From: Microbacterium sp. MF43
GTDB taxonomy: Bacteria > Actinomycetota > Actinomycetes > Actinomycetales > Microbacteriaceae
DNA: 64,000 nt
Direction: 5' to 3'
NCBI RefSeq assembly: GCF_012847295.1
Contig: NZ_JABBDY010000002.1
Location: 682,001 to 746,000, forward strand
Positions within the stretch are counted from its first letter, which is position 1; every line of letters begins with the position of its first letter. Shown here piece by piece: positions 18,459 to 26,773 of this stretch. Below the pieces are notes generated by a model. It was not told the origin of the DNA. It searched no databases and was given only the letters and a program-made list of their open reading frames with translations. Both the position numbers and the translations under genes were made by a program.

Positions 18459-19088
18459 TTACGGCGCGGTGATCGCGTCCTCCCACAGCGTCAGCGTGAT
18501 CGTCGCCGAGTAGCTGCCCGGCGCGACGTCGACCGGCGTCTTGAGGAACAGGTCAGCGTTGGCCGACCAAGAACCGGACGGCAGCTCGCCGAAGTTCGGG
18601 GCGATCGCCAGCAGCTCCTCGCCGACGAGACCGACGGCGTCGGGACCCTCGTCGAGCACGGTGTCGACCTGCTCACCGGCGATGACGTCGCCGTTGCTGT
18701 CGTCGCTCGTGAGCTTGGGAGCCCAGCCGAGGTGCTCGGCTCCGAGCGGGGCCAGCCCGGCTGCGGTGAACGACGACGACTGGCCGTTGACGTACCAGAA
18801 GGTGTCGGCCGGAACCTCGGCACGGTCGTCGGTGACAGTCACCGTCGGGAGGACGCCGTTGAACTGGCGAACCTCAGGATCCGTCGACGTGGCCTCCGTC
18901 AGGGTGGTCGAATTCGACGCGACGCTCATGGTGAGGGCGCCGACGGGCTCGAGCGCGTCGATGGTGACGTTAACGGCGACCTGGTCGTTGTCGACCTCGT
19001 CGGCGATGGCTGCGCCGGCCACGCCGATCAGCAGCATCCCGCCGAGAGCACCGGCGGTGGTGCGGGCGATCAGTCCTCGCTTGTTCAT
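18459..19088 (-). CDS. WxL-like secreted surface protein
   Basis: A 209-residue exported protein with a Sec signal (MNKRGLIARTTAGALGG..., cleavage near AIADEVD). The mature part is an all-beta domain: VAVNVTIDALEPVGALTMSV, then LPTVTVTDDRAEVP with FWYVNGQ, LGWAPKL, and a terminal strand GSYSATITLTLWEDAITAP. The tail resembles the conserved last strand of WxL domains, and the FWYV/LGWAP segment occupies the place of the WxL motif, but the motif is not canonical. The ATG has GGAGAGAACG upstream. It is first in a three-gene minus-strand unit with the DUF916-like and stalk genes. Its promoter, 285 bases upstream, carries tandem operators shared with the arabinan enzymes. Confidence 0.55.
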   Translation of the reverse strand: MNKRGLIARTTAGALGGMLLIGVAGAAIADEVDNDQVAVNVTIDALEPVGALTMSVASNSTTLTEATSTDPEVRQFNGVLPTVTVTDDRAEVPADTFWYVNGQSSSFTAAGLAPLGAEHLGWAPKLTSDDSNGDVIAGEQVDTVLDEGPDAVGLVGEELLAIAPNFGELPSGSWSANADLFLKTPVDVAPGSYSATITLTLWEDAITAP

Positions 19089-19372
19089 TCGTTCTCTCCA
19101 ATTTCCCGGTCGGCACCCCTGCCGAGCCGAACTGTGCGAGCGACCGGACCATCCGGCCGTCGGGACTCGCTGGAAGCCTCAGCCTCTGCCGAGAGCCCCC
19201 GTCTCACTTGGGTCATTGCCGACGCGGCGAGTGTCGGCGCGGTCGCTCGATGCGCGGCTGCCGCGGCGCACCGGGACAGCACCCGCGGGGGCTGTCTCGG
19301 GGCTCGTGGTCTGACTGAGCATTCGTGCACCTTTGCTCTCGGATCCGACGGTGGATCGACGGGCTCATCGAA

Positions 19373-19401
19373 ATGTTACCGGCAACAGTTAGCGAGAACA
19401 A
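19373..19401 (-). promoter_or_regulatory. Promoter with tandem operators for the surface locus
   Basis: Minus-strand -35 TTGTTC (19396-19401), 17-bp spacer and -10 TAACAT (19373-19378). Two operator-like palindromes abut: TGTTACCGGCAACA (19374-19387) and AGTTAGCGAGAACA (19387-19400), so both promoter boxes are buried in operators. The next gene on this strand starts at 19088, implying a leader of about 280 bases. The 352-base gap 19089-19440 otherwise shows only a short hairpin (19405-19420), which could end the GH127 transcript. Confidence 0.65.
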
Positions 19402-19440
19402 GAGTCGAAATGGGTTTCGATGAGGTTTCTGGCGTGAAGG

Positions 19441-22400
19441 TCAGCCGCACGCCAGCGCCGCGTACGCCGCAGGTACGGTAACCGTCGCCGGCGCTCCGTC
19501 AACCGTGGCGGACGCGGAGACGGTCACCTGGCCGGCGGCCAGCTGCGCCGAGCGGGACGTGAACACCGCCGAGGCGGACTTCCCCGCGCCCAGGCCGGCG
19601 ACCTGCTTCGACCCGAGCTCGGTGACGATGCCGGCGGCTACCGGAACGCTCGCACCGTTGCGCACCTGCACCACCAGTGCCACCTTGCCGCCCACGCATC
19701 GCACGGACGCGGTGGCGGTCACGTCGAGCGGGGGCACGGCGGGCGCACGCACGATCTCGATGCGGTACGTCGCGGCGGTGGTGTGGTCCTGCGCGGTCGC
19801 CGTGAGCGTCAGCACGGTGGGCTCGTCGCCCTCGGCGAGCGTCACGGTGCGCGGAAGCGTATCGTCGATGAGCACGTCGCCCACGTAGACGAGCCCGCTG
19901 GGCACAGCCGGATCGACATCGAACGTGGCGGTCGCGGCATCCGTCCCCACCGTCGCCGTGTACGAGTACACGCCGTCGGTGAGCTTCGGGGTGAGCTCGC
20001 CGTCCTCGAACGAGAGGGCGGCAAGGTCGGCGTCGGTGTCGAACGTCGTCTTCGAGGTCGTGTACACGCCGTAGACGCCGCCGACGTAGCTCGTGCCGTT
20101 GCCCTGGAAGCGCACCGTCACGACCGGGATCTTCTGCCCGTTCGCATCGAGCACGTACTGCCCGCTCTGGTCCCGCTTGTAGCTGTCCCTCGCGGCGATG
20201 CCGGTGAGGACGGATGCCGGGATCTCGTCGTACTGGACGTACCAGGTGCTCGCACCGCTCGCGTTGGTGATGCGCTCGTTCTTGAGCAGCACGTCGTTGA
20301 CGTATACGTCGAACGTGCGGCCGTTGTCACCCCCGAAGTAGCGCACGCCGAGGTAGTTCTTCGGCAGGGTCGGGTCGACGATCATGTCGTACTGGAAGTA
20401 CGCGTCCGTGGCGATCTGGCCGTCGCGGTATCCCTCGCCGAGCCACACGCCCACGCCCGACTTGTTGAACTTGTAGTTCTTGTCGGCCTCGCTGTTGTTG
20501 TTGTCGAACGACGTCAGCGAGTCGATCGTGGTCTCGTCGATGCGCTGCTGCTGCTTCCCCTTGAGGATCAGCGCCTGCGCCTGCGGCGAGTCGGGCTCGA
20601 TCAGGTCCATGTAGATCGCGTAGCGAGCACCGTACAGCGAGTACCAGGGCTCGAACGTCAGTGCCTCGGTCGCGGCATCCGCATCCTGGAAACGGAAGCG
20701 CATGGTCTCGATGCCGTTCGCGTTCTCGCCGTCCTCGATGCGCACGAGGTTGTCGGCGATGCCCGCCTTGAACGCGTCCGCATCCGGGGTGACGATGTCG
20801 TTGCTGACCGTCTTGTCGGCCGTGCTCATCCGCACCAGGACTCCCGCCACGTAGGTCGCGTCGACGTTGTTGCGGTTGAGCTCGGTCGCCAGCAGCACGG
20901 GACCGTAGGCGAAGGCCACCCAGTTCGGGTTCTCGGTGTTGTCGATGACGCGCACCTCGGCGGGGAGCGCGTAGGTCAGCTCGTCGCCGGCAGCCACCTC
21001 GACCACGACGTACCCGTCCTCGGTCAGCGCGGCCACGTCCTTCGCCACGCCGTTGAGTTCGAGCGTCGGCGAGCCCGCCACCCAGCCGGGCACACGGAGG
21101 CGCAGTGTGGTGCCGTCGGGGAGCGCCCCTCCGTCGACGGACTCGACGGAGTAGGTCACGGTCTCCTCCGCGGGAACGTTCGCCGTCTGCGTGAGGCGCA
21201 GGTTGTGCGCCTCATCGGTGTAGACGGATGAACGGAACATGTTCACGTAGACCGACTCGCCCTTGCGGAAGTAGATCGAGTCCCCCAGCTTCGTGAAGCT
21301 CTCGGTGGCAGTGCCGTGATCGCACCAGAACTCGTCGTAGGGGCGGCCGAAGACCTTGGCGTACCCGGCCTGCATCGGCTGGAAGTACGTCATCATGCCC
21401 GTCTCGGGGTTCTGCTGCGCGACGATCGCGTTGATGTACGCGTGCTCGTAGAAGTCGGCGTACTTCACGTCCGGCGCGACCTGGAAGAGCGCCCGGGTCA
21501 GCTTGAGCATGTTGTACTCGTTGCAGATCTCCGACGTGGAGTTCTCGCCGTAGCCCGAGGTCGTGCCGTTGGTGGCGTGCTGGTGCAGCTCATCCGCGCC
21601 GTGGAAGTGCTCGGACTGACTGTTGCCGCCGTTGGCGTAGGTGTGGTCGTCCACCACCATCTGCCAGAACCTCTCCGCCGCGGTGCGGTACATCCCGAGG
21701 TTCGCCTTCTCGGTCGCCGTCAGCGTGGCGTACAGGTGAGGGTTGTCGGTGAACACGGTGTAGCGCTTGAGCGCACCGACGAGCTTCGGGATGGTCGTGT
21801 TGGCGTGCTTGCCGTCGAGGACGTCCTGGCCTGCGGCGAGCTGCTGGAACAGGGTCACCTCGTCGAAGTACTCCGCGGCACGCTTGTGCGCCGGACTCTC
21901 GGTGATCGAGTAGAGCTCGTACAGCGCTTCGTTCATCCCGCCGTACTCGGTGTTCAGGATCGACGCGGGGTTCGCCTGGCGTGAGGCCCAGTCGCGCACC
22001 CACGTGCCGAAGCCGCTCGCCACCGACAGCGCCTTCGCCGAGACATCCGCCGGTGCGTACTCGTGGGCATCGAGGAGGCCCGCGAGCACCTTGTGCAGGT
22101 TGTAGAACGGTACGAGCAGCCCGCCTCCGCCGCTGGGCAGCACACTCGTCGCGAAGGGCGAGACATAGCCGGCGTTGGCCGGGTCCTTGGCGGCGTAGGC
22201 GGTCTGCGCCGCCTTCAGACCGTCGATCGCGGTCGTGAGCTTCGTCAGCAGCGCGGCCTTCGTCGCCGGCTCGGTCGTCGTCGAATAGGCCTGCGAAAGA
22301 GCCGAGACGTAGTGCCCGAAGAAGTGGCCCTGGAAGCGCGTGCCGCTCGTGCGCTCCCAGCCGCCGTAGGGCTGGGCCGTCGTCGGCAGGCCCGAGTTGG

Positions 22401-23607
22401 TGTTGAACGCGACGAGGAACCGCTCCGGGTCGAGGCTCAGCAGGTAGTCGATCATCTTCTGGTTGCCGTTGACCAGGTAGGGATCCTCGAGCAGCACCTC
22501 GTCCAGCTCGGTCGCCTCCAGGTAGATGGAGGTGGATGCCCCCTCCTGCGGAACCTGCACGTCGAAGGTCTTCGTGACGGCGTCGCTGCCGCCGTAGGTC
22601 GCCGAGGCGGTGAGGGTGACAGTCGCGGGCGCCGACGTCGGACGCGTGACGGTCGCCGCACCGCCCTCGAGCGCGATCACGGCGGGGTTCGACGACGTCC
22701 ACGCGATCGCGGCGCCGTTGACGGATTCGGTCGGCACCCCGAAGTCGGCGGCAGCCGAGGTGGGCACCGACACCGCGTCGAGAGCGCTCTGCGCGACCGT
22801 CTTGGGGTCGAACGTCGGGTCGTTCGACTGGGTCAGCGAGACGACGTCGGCGGTCGTGGCGACGCCGTTGTACAGCGTGTAATCGTCGAGCAGCCCGTTG
22901 GCGTGCGCGCCGTTGTACTGCGGGCCGTTGTAGCCGAGCGTCTTGACGGTGGTGCTCTCGCCCACGATGACGCCGGTGGCGGTGCCGGTCGCCGGGTACT
23001 TCACCGTCGAGATCTGGCGCACGCCGTTGCGGTAGAAGCGCACGTCCTTCGTCGCCTTGTCATAGGTCACCACGACGTGGGTCCACTGTCCGGTCGGGAA
23101 GAACCCGGCGCGGGCGGTGTCGACGGCCACCTTGTAGGGCTGGCTCGAGCCCGGGCCGACGGACAGCACGAGGGGCGAGCCGTCGCTCTCGCTCGTGAGG
23201 TACCAGCCGGCGGAGTTGTAGGGGAGCTTGCTCCAGGCGAACACCTGCTCGCCGGTCATGTTCGCGTTGGGCTTGAACCAGAACGACACCGTGAGGTCCG
23301 CGGGCTGCAGGTACGAGGCCGTGCCGAGCCGGATGGCGTTCGTGCCGTTGAGGTTGAACGCCTGGCCGTCGATGCCCGCACCGTAGGCGGCCGTGCCCTT
23401 CTGCATCGTCACGGTGGCGGCGTTGGGTCCGGCGTCAGCCAGGTCGCCGTCGAAGCGCAGGTCGAGCACCTTGGCCGACTCGATCGAGAGGGGGGCAGCG
23501 GATGCCGCGGCAGGCGTCATCACGGCCAGGCCTGTCGCTGCGACGACGGTCGCGGTCGCGAGTGCCAGCGCTCTGCGCAGCGTGTTCATGGAGTGCGTCC
23601 TCGTCAT
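19441..23607 (-). CDS. Secreted GH127-superfamily (DUF1680) beta-L-arabinofuranosidase-like enzyme with LamG and C-terminal Cys module
   Basis: A 1388-residue exported protein. Order: Sec signal (1-37), LamG-type domain (about 40-265), atrophied Ig-like domain (280-355), an (alpha/alpha)6-barrel DUF1680 domain (about 365-970), a beta-sandwich domain (1000-1180), a cadherin-like beta domain (about 1195-1295) and the shared module from RCVGGK to the final Cys-Gly. In GH127/146 enzymes a Glu-x-Cys and a Cys-Cys pair bind zinc and one Cys is the nucleophile. Here SEICNEYNM keeps Glu and Cys, but the pair reads Cys762-Asp763 (WCDHGT). ATG 23607 has GAAGGAG upstream; an internal ATG at 23589 is possible. 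Predicted role: releasing beta-linked L-arabinofuranose from plant glycans. Confidence 0.82.
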   Translation of the reverse strand: MTRTHSMNTLRRALALATATVVAATGLAVMTPAAASAAPLSIESAKVLDLRFDGDLADAGPNAATVTMQKGTAAYGAGIDGQAFNLNGTNAIRLGTASYLQPADLTVSFWFKPNANMTGEQVFAWSKLPYNSAGWYLTSESDGSPLVLSVGPGSSQPYKVAVDTARAGFFPTGQWTHVVVTYDKATKDVRFYRNGVRQISTVKYPATGTATGVIVGESTTVKTLGYNGPQYNGAHANGLLDDYTLYNGVATTADVVSLTQSNDPTFDPKTVAQSALDAVSVPTSAAADFGVPTESVNGAAIAWTSSNPAVIALEGGAATVTRPTSAPATVTLTASATYGGSDAVTKTFDVQVPQEGASTSIYLEATELDEVLLEDPYLVNGNQKMIDYLLSLDPERFLVAFNTNSGLPTTAQPYGGWERTSGTRFQGHFFGHYVSALSQAYSTTTEPATKAALLTKLTTAIDGLKAAQTAYAAKDPANAGYVSPFATSVLPSGGGGLLVPFYNLHKVLAGLLDAHEYAPADVSAKALSVASGFGTWVRDWASRQANPASILNTEYGGMNEALYELYSITESPAHKRAAEYFDEVTLFQQLAAGQDVLDGKHANTTIPKLVGALKRYTVFTDNPHLYATLTATEKANLGMYRTAAERFWQMVVDDHTYANGGNSQSEHFHGADELHQHATNGTTSGYGENSTSEICNEYNMLKLTRALFQVAPDVKYADFYEHAYINAIVAQQNPETGMMTYFQPMQAGYAKVFGRPYDEFWCDHGTATESFTKLGDSIYFRKGESVYVNMFRSSVYTDEAHNLRLTQTANVPAEETVTYSVESVDGGALPDGTTLRLRVPGWVAGSPTLELNGVAKDVAALTEDGYVVVEVAAGDELTYALPAEVRVIDNTENPNWVAFAYGPVLLATELNRNNVDATYVAGVLVRMSTADKTVSNDIVTPDADAFKAGIADNLVRIEDGENANGIETMRFRFQDADAATEALTFEPWYSLYGARYAIYMDLIEPDSPQAQALILKGKQQQRIDETTIDSLTSFDNNNSEADKNYKFNKSGVGVWLGEGYRDGQIATDAYFQYDMIVDPTLPKNYLGVRYFGGDNGRTFDVYVNDVLLKNERITNASGASTWYVQYDEIPASVLTGIAARDSYKRDQSGQYVLDANGQKIPVVTVRFQGNGTSYVGGVYGVYTTSKTTFDTDADLAALSFEDGELTPKLTDGVYSYTATVGTDAATATFDVDPAVPSGLVYVGDVLIDDTLPRTVTLAEGDEPTVLTLTATAQDHTTAATYRIEIVRAPAVPPLDVTATASVRCVGGKVALVVQVRNGASVPVAAGIVTELGSKQVAGLGAGKSASAVFTSRSAQLAAGQVTVSASATVDGAPATVTVPAAYAALACG

Positions 23608-23648
23608 GGCTCAGGGCTCCTTCGTCCTGTCCGTCCCGTGCGCATAGC

Positions 23649-23709
23649 TGTTACCGCTACCAGGTTCGGGGTCCAGGACATTGTTAGCGCGAACCAATGA
23701 GACTGTCAA
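23649..23709 (-). promoter_or_regulatory. Promoter and two operators for the GH127-family gene
   Basis: Minus-strand consensus -35 TTGACA (23704-23709), 17-bp spacer and -10 TAACAA (23681-23686). Operator TGTTAGCGCGAACC (23682-23695) overlaps the -10 box; a second site, TGTTACCGCTACCA (23649-23662), lies just downstream of the expected transcription start. Confidence 0.75.
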
Positions 23710-23734
23710 GGGCGAACCGAGAGGCGACGAAGCC

Positions 23735-23763
23735 TTGTCCCGAGAATGCGTGAGCGCTAACAT
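23735..23763 (+). promoter_or_regulatory. Promoter with operator for the frameshifted GH43 gene
   Basis: Plus-strand -35 TTGTCC (23735-23740), 17-bp spacer and -10 TAACAT (23758-23763). Operator CGTGAGCGCTAACA (23749-23762) ends within the -10 box, the same geometry as the divergent promoter 50 bp away. Confidence 0.65.
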
Positions 23764-23829
23764 TCCCCACGCGCGCCGCATGCATCTTCTGCGTGCCACG
23801 ACCCGGCCGCGCACAGCAAAGGAGCTGGA

Positions 23830-26531
23830 GTGGATTCCACGCCTCGATCGATCACGTCCGATGCGACACCCGCACGACGCCGGGCACGCACGCTGCTCGC
23901 GTCCGCTGTCGGTGCCGCCCTCATCGTCTCCGCACTCGCTCCCCTCGGGGCGACCGCGGCGGCCGGCGCGGCGGCGGCTGCGCCGAGCACCGGCCTCCTG
24001 GCCGAGTACATCTTCGACCAGACGTCGGGCGCCAGCATCCCGAACCGCGTCAGCGGCGGCGCGGCGGCAACCGTCATCAACGGGACCGACAGCCAGTGGA
24101 CGGGTTCGTCGCTCGTTCTCGCCGGCGGGGCGAAGACCAGCCCCACCGCGAACTGGGTGCGACTGCCCGACAACATCCTCAGCGGCAAGACGTCCGCCAC
24201 CGTGACCATCGAAACCAAGCTCGACGCGACGATGAAGAACAACTGGAACTTCCTCTGGAACATCGGCAGCGACTCGACGACCCAGTACTACTTCGCGTCG
24301 GTGCGCGACAACCCGCGGACGGCGATCACGGCCGCCGGCGGAGGCGGTGAGGTGAACGCGCGCTCGGGCACCGCCCTCGACGCGAACCGCTGGTACAGCC
24401 TCACGTCGGTGATCGACGGCGCAGCCGGCCACATCACGTTCTACGTCGACGGCGTGCAGGTCGCCCGGACCAACACGGCCCTCACCCCGGCATCCCTCAC
24501 CAATCAGACCCTCAACGCGATCGGCCGCGCCCCTACCCCGACCCGATGTACAAGGGCGAGGTGTCGACCTTCCGCGTGTACGACCGCGCACTGACGCCGG
24601 CCGAGGTGAACGACGTGTCGGTGACGGATGCCGCCATCCACGCGTCCTCGTTCCAGCAGGCGGCCCAGTCGCTCGCCGACGACGTCGCCGCGGTGGGCTT
24701 CGACGAGCCGACGACAACGCTGCCGACCTATGGCGGACGCGTCTCGTGGACGTCGAGCGACGCCGCGATCACGATCGCCGCCGACGGGGTGACGGCCACC
24801 GCCTCCCAGCCCGCCGCCGGTGAGCCCGCCCTGCAGACCACGCTCACCGCGACCGTCACCGTGCGCGGTGCGACCGTGACGAAGCAGGTGCCCGTGACGG
24901 TCCAGCCCGAGGCCGCACCCACCGACGCGTTCGGCTACGCGATGGTGCACTTCATCGAGGATTCGGCAGGCTACGCCGAGAAGATCTACCTCGACGTCTC
25001 GCGCGGTGACAACCCCGAGCAATGGGACCCGCTCAATGCGGGGAAGCCGATCCTGGCCTCCGACCTCGGCACCACCGGCATCCGCGACCCGTATCTGACC
25101 TACAACCCCGACACCCAGACGTACTACATCATCGCCACCGACCTGCGGGTCTTCGGCGGCGATCGCGGCGTCACCGGCTGCATGGAGTGGTGCTACTGGA
25201 GCTCGAAGGGCAGCACGAAGCTCAACGTGTGGGAGTCGAAGGACCTCGTGTCGTGGAGCGATCTGCGCCAGTTCGACGTCGCCCTCTCCGACGGCGCGAA
25301 GGTCGGCGAGTTGGGCATGGCGTGGGCGCCCGAGGCGACGTGGGTGCCGGACTACTACGGGCCGGGCCAGGGCGGGTTCGTCCTCTACTGGTCGTCGAAC
25401 GTGTACGCGAACGCCGAGCACACCGGATCGTCGTACTCCCGCATCCTGTGGGGCGCGACCCCCGACTTCACCCAGGAGTCGTACGACTACGGCGGCGTGT
25501 TCATCGACGCCGGCGGCAACACGATCGATACGACGATCATCCAGAACGACGGCAAGACCTACCGCATCACCAAGGACAACTCCGCCGGCAAGGGCATCTA
25601 CCTCGAGTCGACGTCCGCAGCCGAGTGGTGGAAGCCGGCCGCGACCTGGACGCAGCTTCAGACGCGCATCGGCGCGGTGTGGGCCGGCGGCAACGCGGGT
25701 GGCGTCGAGGGCCCGGCGGTCTTCCAGCGCCACGGCGAGGACAAGTGGTACCTCTACGTCGACGTCATCCCGTCGACCGGCTACCGGCCGATGCAGGCGA
25801 CGAACCTCGACGCCGGATTCACCCAGCTCGTCAGCAGCAGCTTCTTCATCGCGCCCAGCACCAAGCACGGCGGAATCGTCGGGCTCACGAAGGCGCAGTA
25901 CGACGAGATCCGAGAAGCGGATGCCGCGACCGCCGTCACGGGCGACCTCGGCGCCGTCGACGTAGGGCCCGACGCATCGTCCGACGCGGTTCGCCAGGCG
26001 CTGCCGGCTGAAGCCGAGGTGGTGCTCGCCTACGGTCGCGGCACGGCGTCGCAACCGGTCACGTGGGACCTGTCGGATGTCGAGACGTCGGCGCCGGGAA
26101 CGTACGAGGTCACCGGCACGGTGCGCACGATCGGCGCGAACCCCAATCAGTGGGTCGGCGCGGGCGGCTCGACGGCGTGGAACGCCACGGGCAAGCAGCT
26201 CTACAGCTCGACGGCGATCACGGTGACGGCCGATGTCGTCGTCGCGGCACCGGTGCTTCCGGTGACCGTCACGGCCGACACGCGCTGCGTCGCGGGCAAG
26301 GCGACCCTGACCGTGAAGGCGACGAACGACGGCTCCACCCCGGTGGGTCTCACCGTCTCGACGACGTACGGCTCGAAGTCGTTCGTGACCGTCCAGCCCG
26401 GCAAGAGCGCGTCTGCAGCGTTCGCCACGCGGACGGGCTCGGTCTCAGGCGGGACGGTCGAGGTCGACATCACGGCCGGCGGGCAGACTGCCGAGGCATC
26501 CGCCCTCTACTCCGCCACCAGCTGCGGCTAG
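23830..26531 (+). pseudogene. Secreted GH43 arabinan-active glycosidase interrupted by a one-base frameshift
   Basis: If repaired, about 900 residues: Sec signal (1-47, ending near ATAAAG), LamG-type domain (about 50-255), an atrophied Ig-like domain (270-360), GH43 propeller (about 365-690; base Asp in TGIRDPYL near 420, TIDTTI, acid Glu in GGVEGPAVF), an Ig-like domain and the shared module RCVAGK to final Cys-Gly. The GTG start at 23830 has AAAGGAG upstream. The frame breaks in GCGCCCCTACC at 24529-24536: adding one C restores GRAPYPDPMYKGEVSTFRVYD, which matches the paralogue at 26774-30280 (GRAPWPDPLFQGAISAFRVYD). A C-run indel can be a sequencing error or a true inactivating or phase-variable mutation. 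Product function is inferred as for the other GH43 proteins. Confidence 0.85.
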
Positions 26532-26536
26532 CCCGT

Positions 26537-26591
26537 CGCACGCGAGAGCGCCCCGTCGGCCGTCACGGTCGGCGGGGCGCTCTCGCGTGCG
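26537..26591. terminator. Very strong bidirectional hairpin terminator
   Basis: A 19-bp perfect stem (26537-26555 with 26573-26591), with a small inner CCG/CGG hairpin in its loop, begins 6 bases after the GH43 stop. It is the first of four inverted repeats between this gene and the convergent gene ending at 26774. Confidence 0.88.
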
Positions 26592-26600
26592 CGGCGTACT

Positions 26601-26630
26601 CGTCGGGCGACCGACGACGGTCGCCCGACG
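26601..26630. repeat. Perfect 13-bp inverted repeat between convergent genes
   Basis: CGTCGGGCGACCG (26601-26613), loop ACGA, then its exact complement (26618-26630). Likely a second terminator. Confidence 0.7.
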
Positions 26631-26655
26631 GGCTCATGCGGACGACGGAGCGCGA

Positions 26656-26691
26656 TTCGTCTCGTCGCTGCGCTCCCCGCAGCGAGACGAA
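26656..26691. repeat. Bulged inverted repeat between convergent genes
   Basis: TTCGTCT...CGCTGCG (26656-26672) pairs with CGCAGCGAGACGAA (26678-26691) with a three-base bulge on the left arm. Confidence 0.6.
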
Positions 26692-26709
26692 ACGCGCTGA
26701 CACGCGACT

Positions 26710-26742
26710 GCGCGCCGCGGGGGCGATTCACCCGCGGCGCGC
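26710..26742. repeat. Perfect 12-bp inverted repeat near the 3' end of the minus-strand GH43 gene
   Basis: GCGCGCCGCGGG (26710-26721) and its complement (26731-26742) lie about 30 bases downstream of the stop of the gene at 26774-30280, where its terminator is expected. Confidence 0.7.
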
Positions 26743-26773
26743 GTCGCATCGGCCGCCGAGCGGCCGGGTCAGG

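Noticed and set aside
19085-19330. 81-codon frame in the long leader of the surface locus, ending at the WxL-like gene start
   Set aside because: No ribosome-binding site and an Arg/Ala/Ser-rich product without recognisable structure; more likely untranslated leader.
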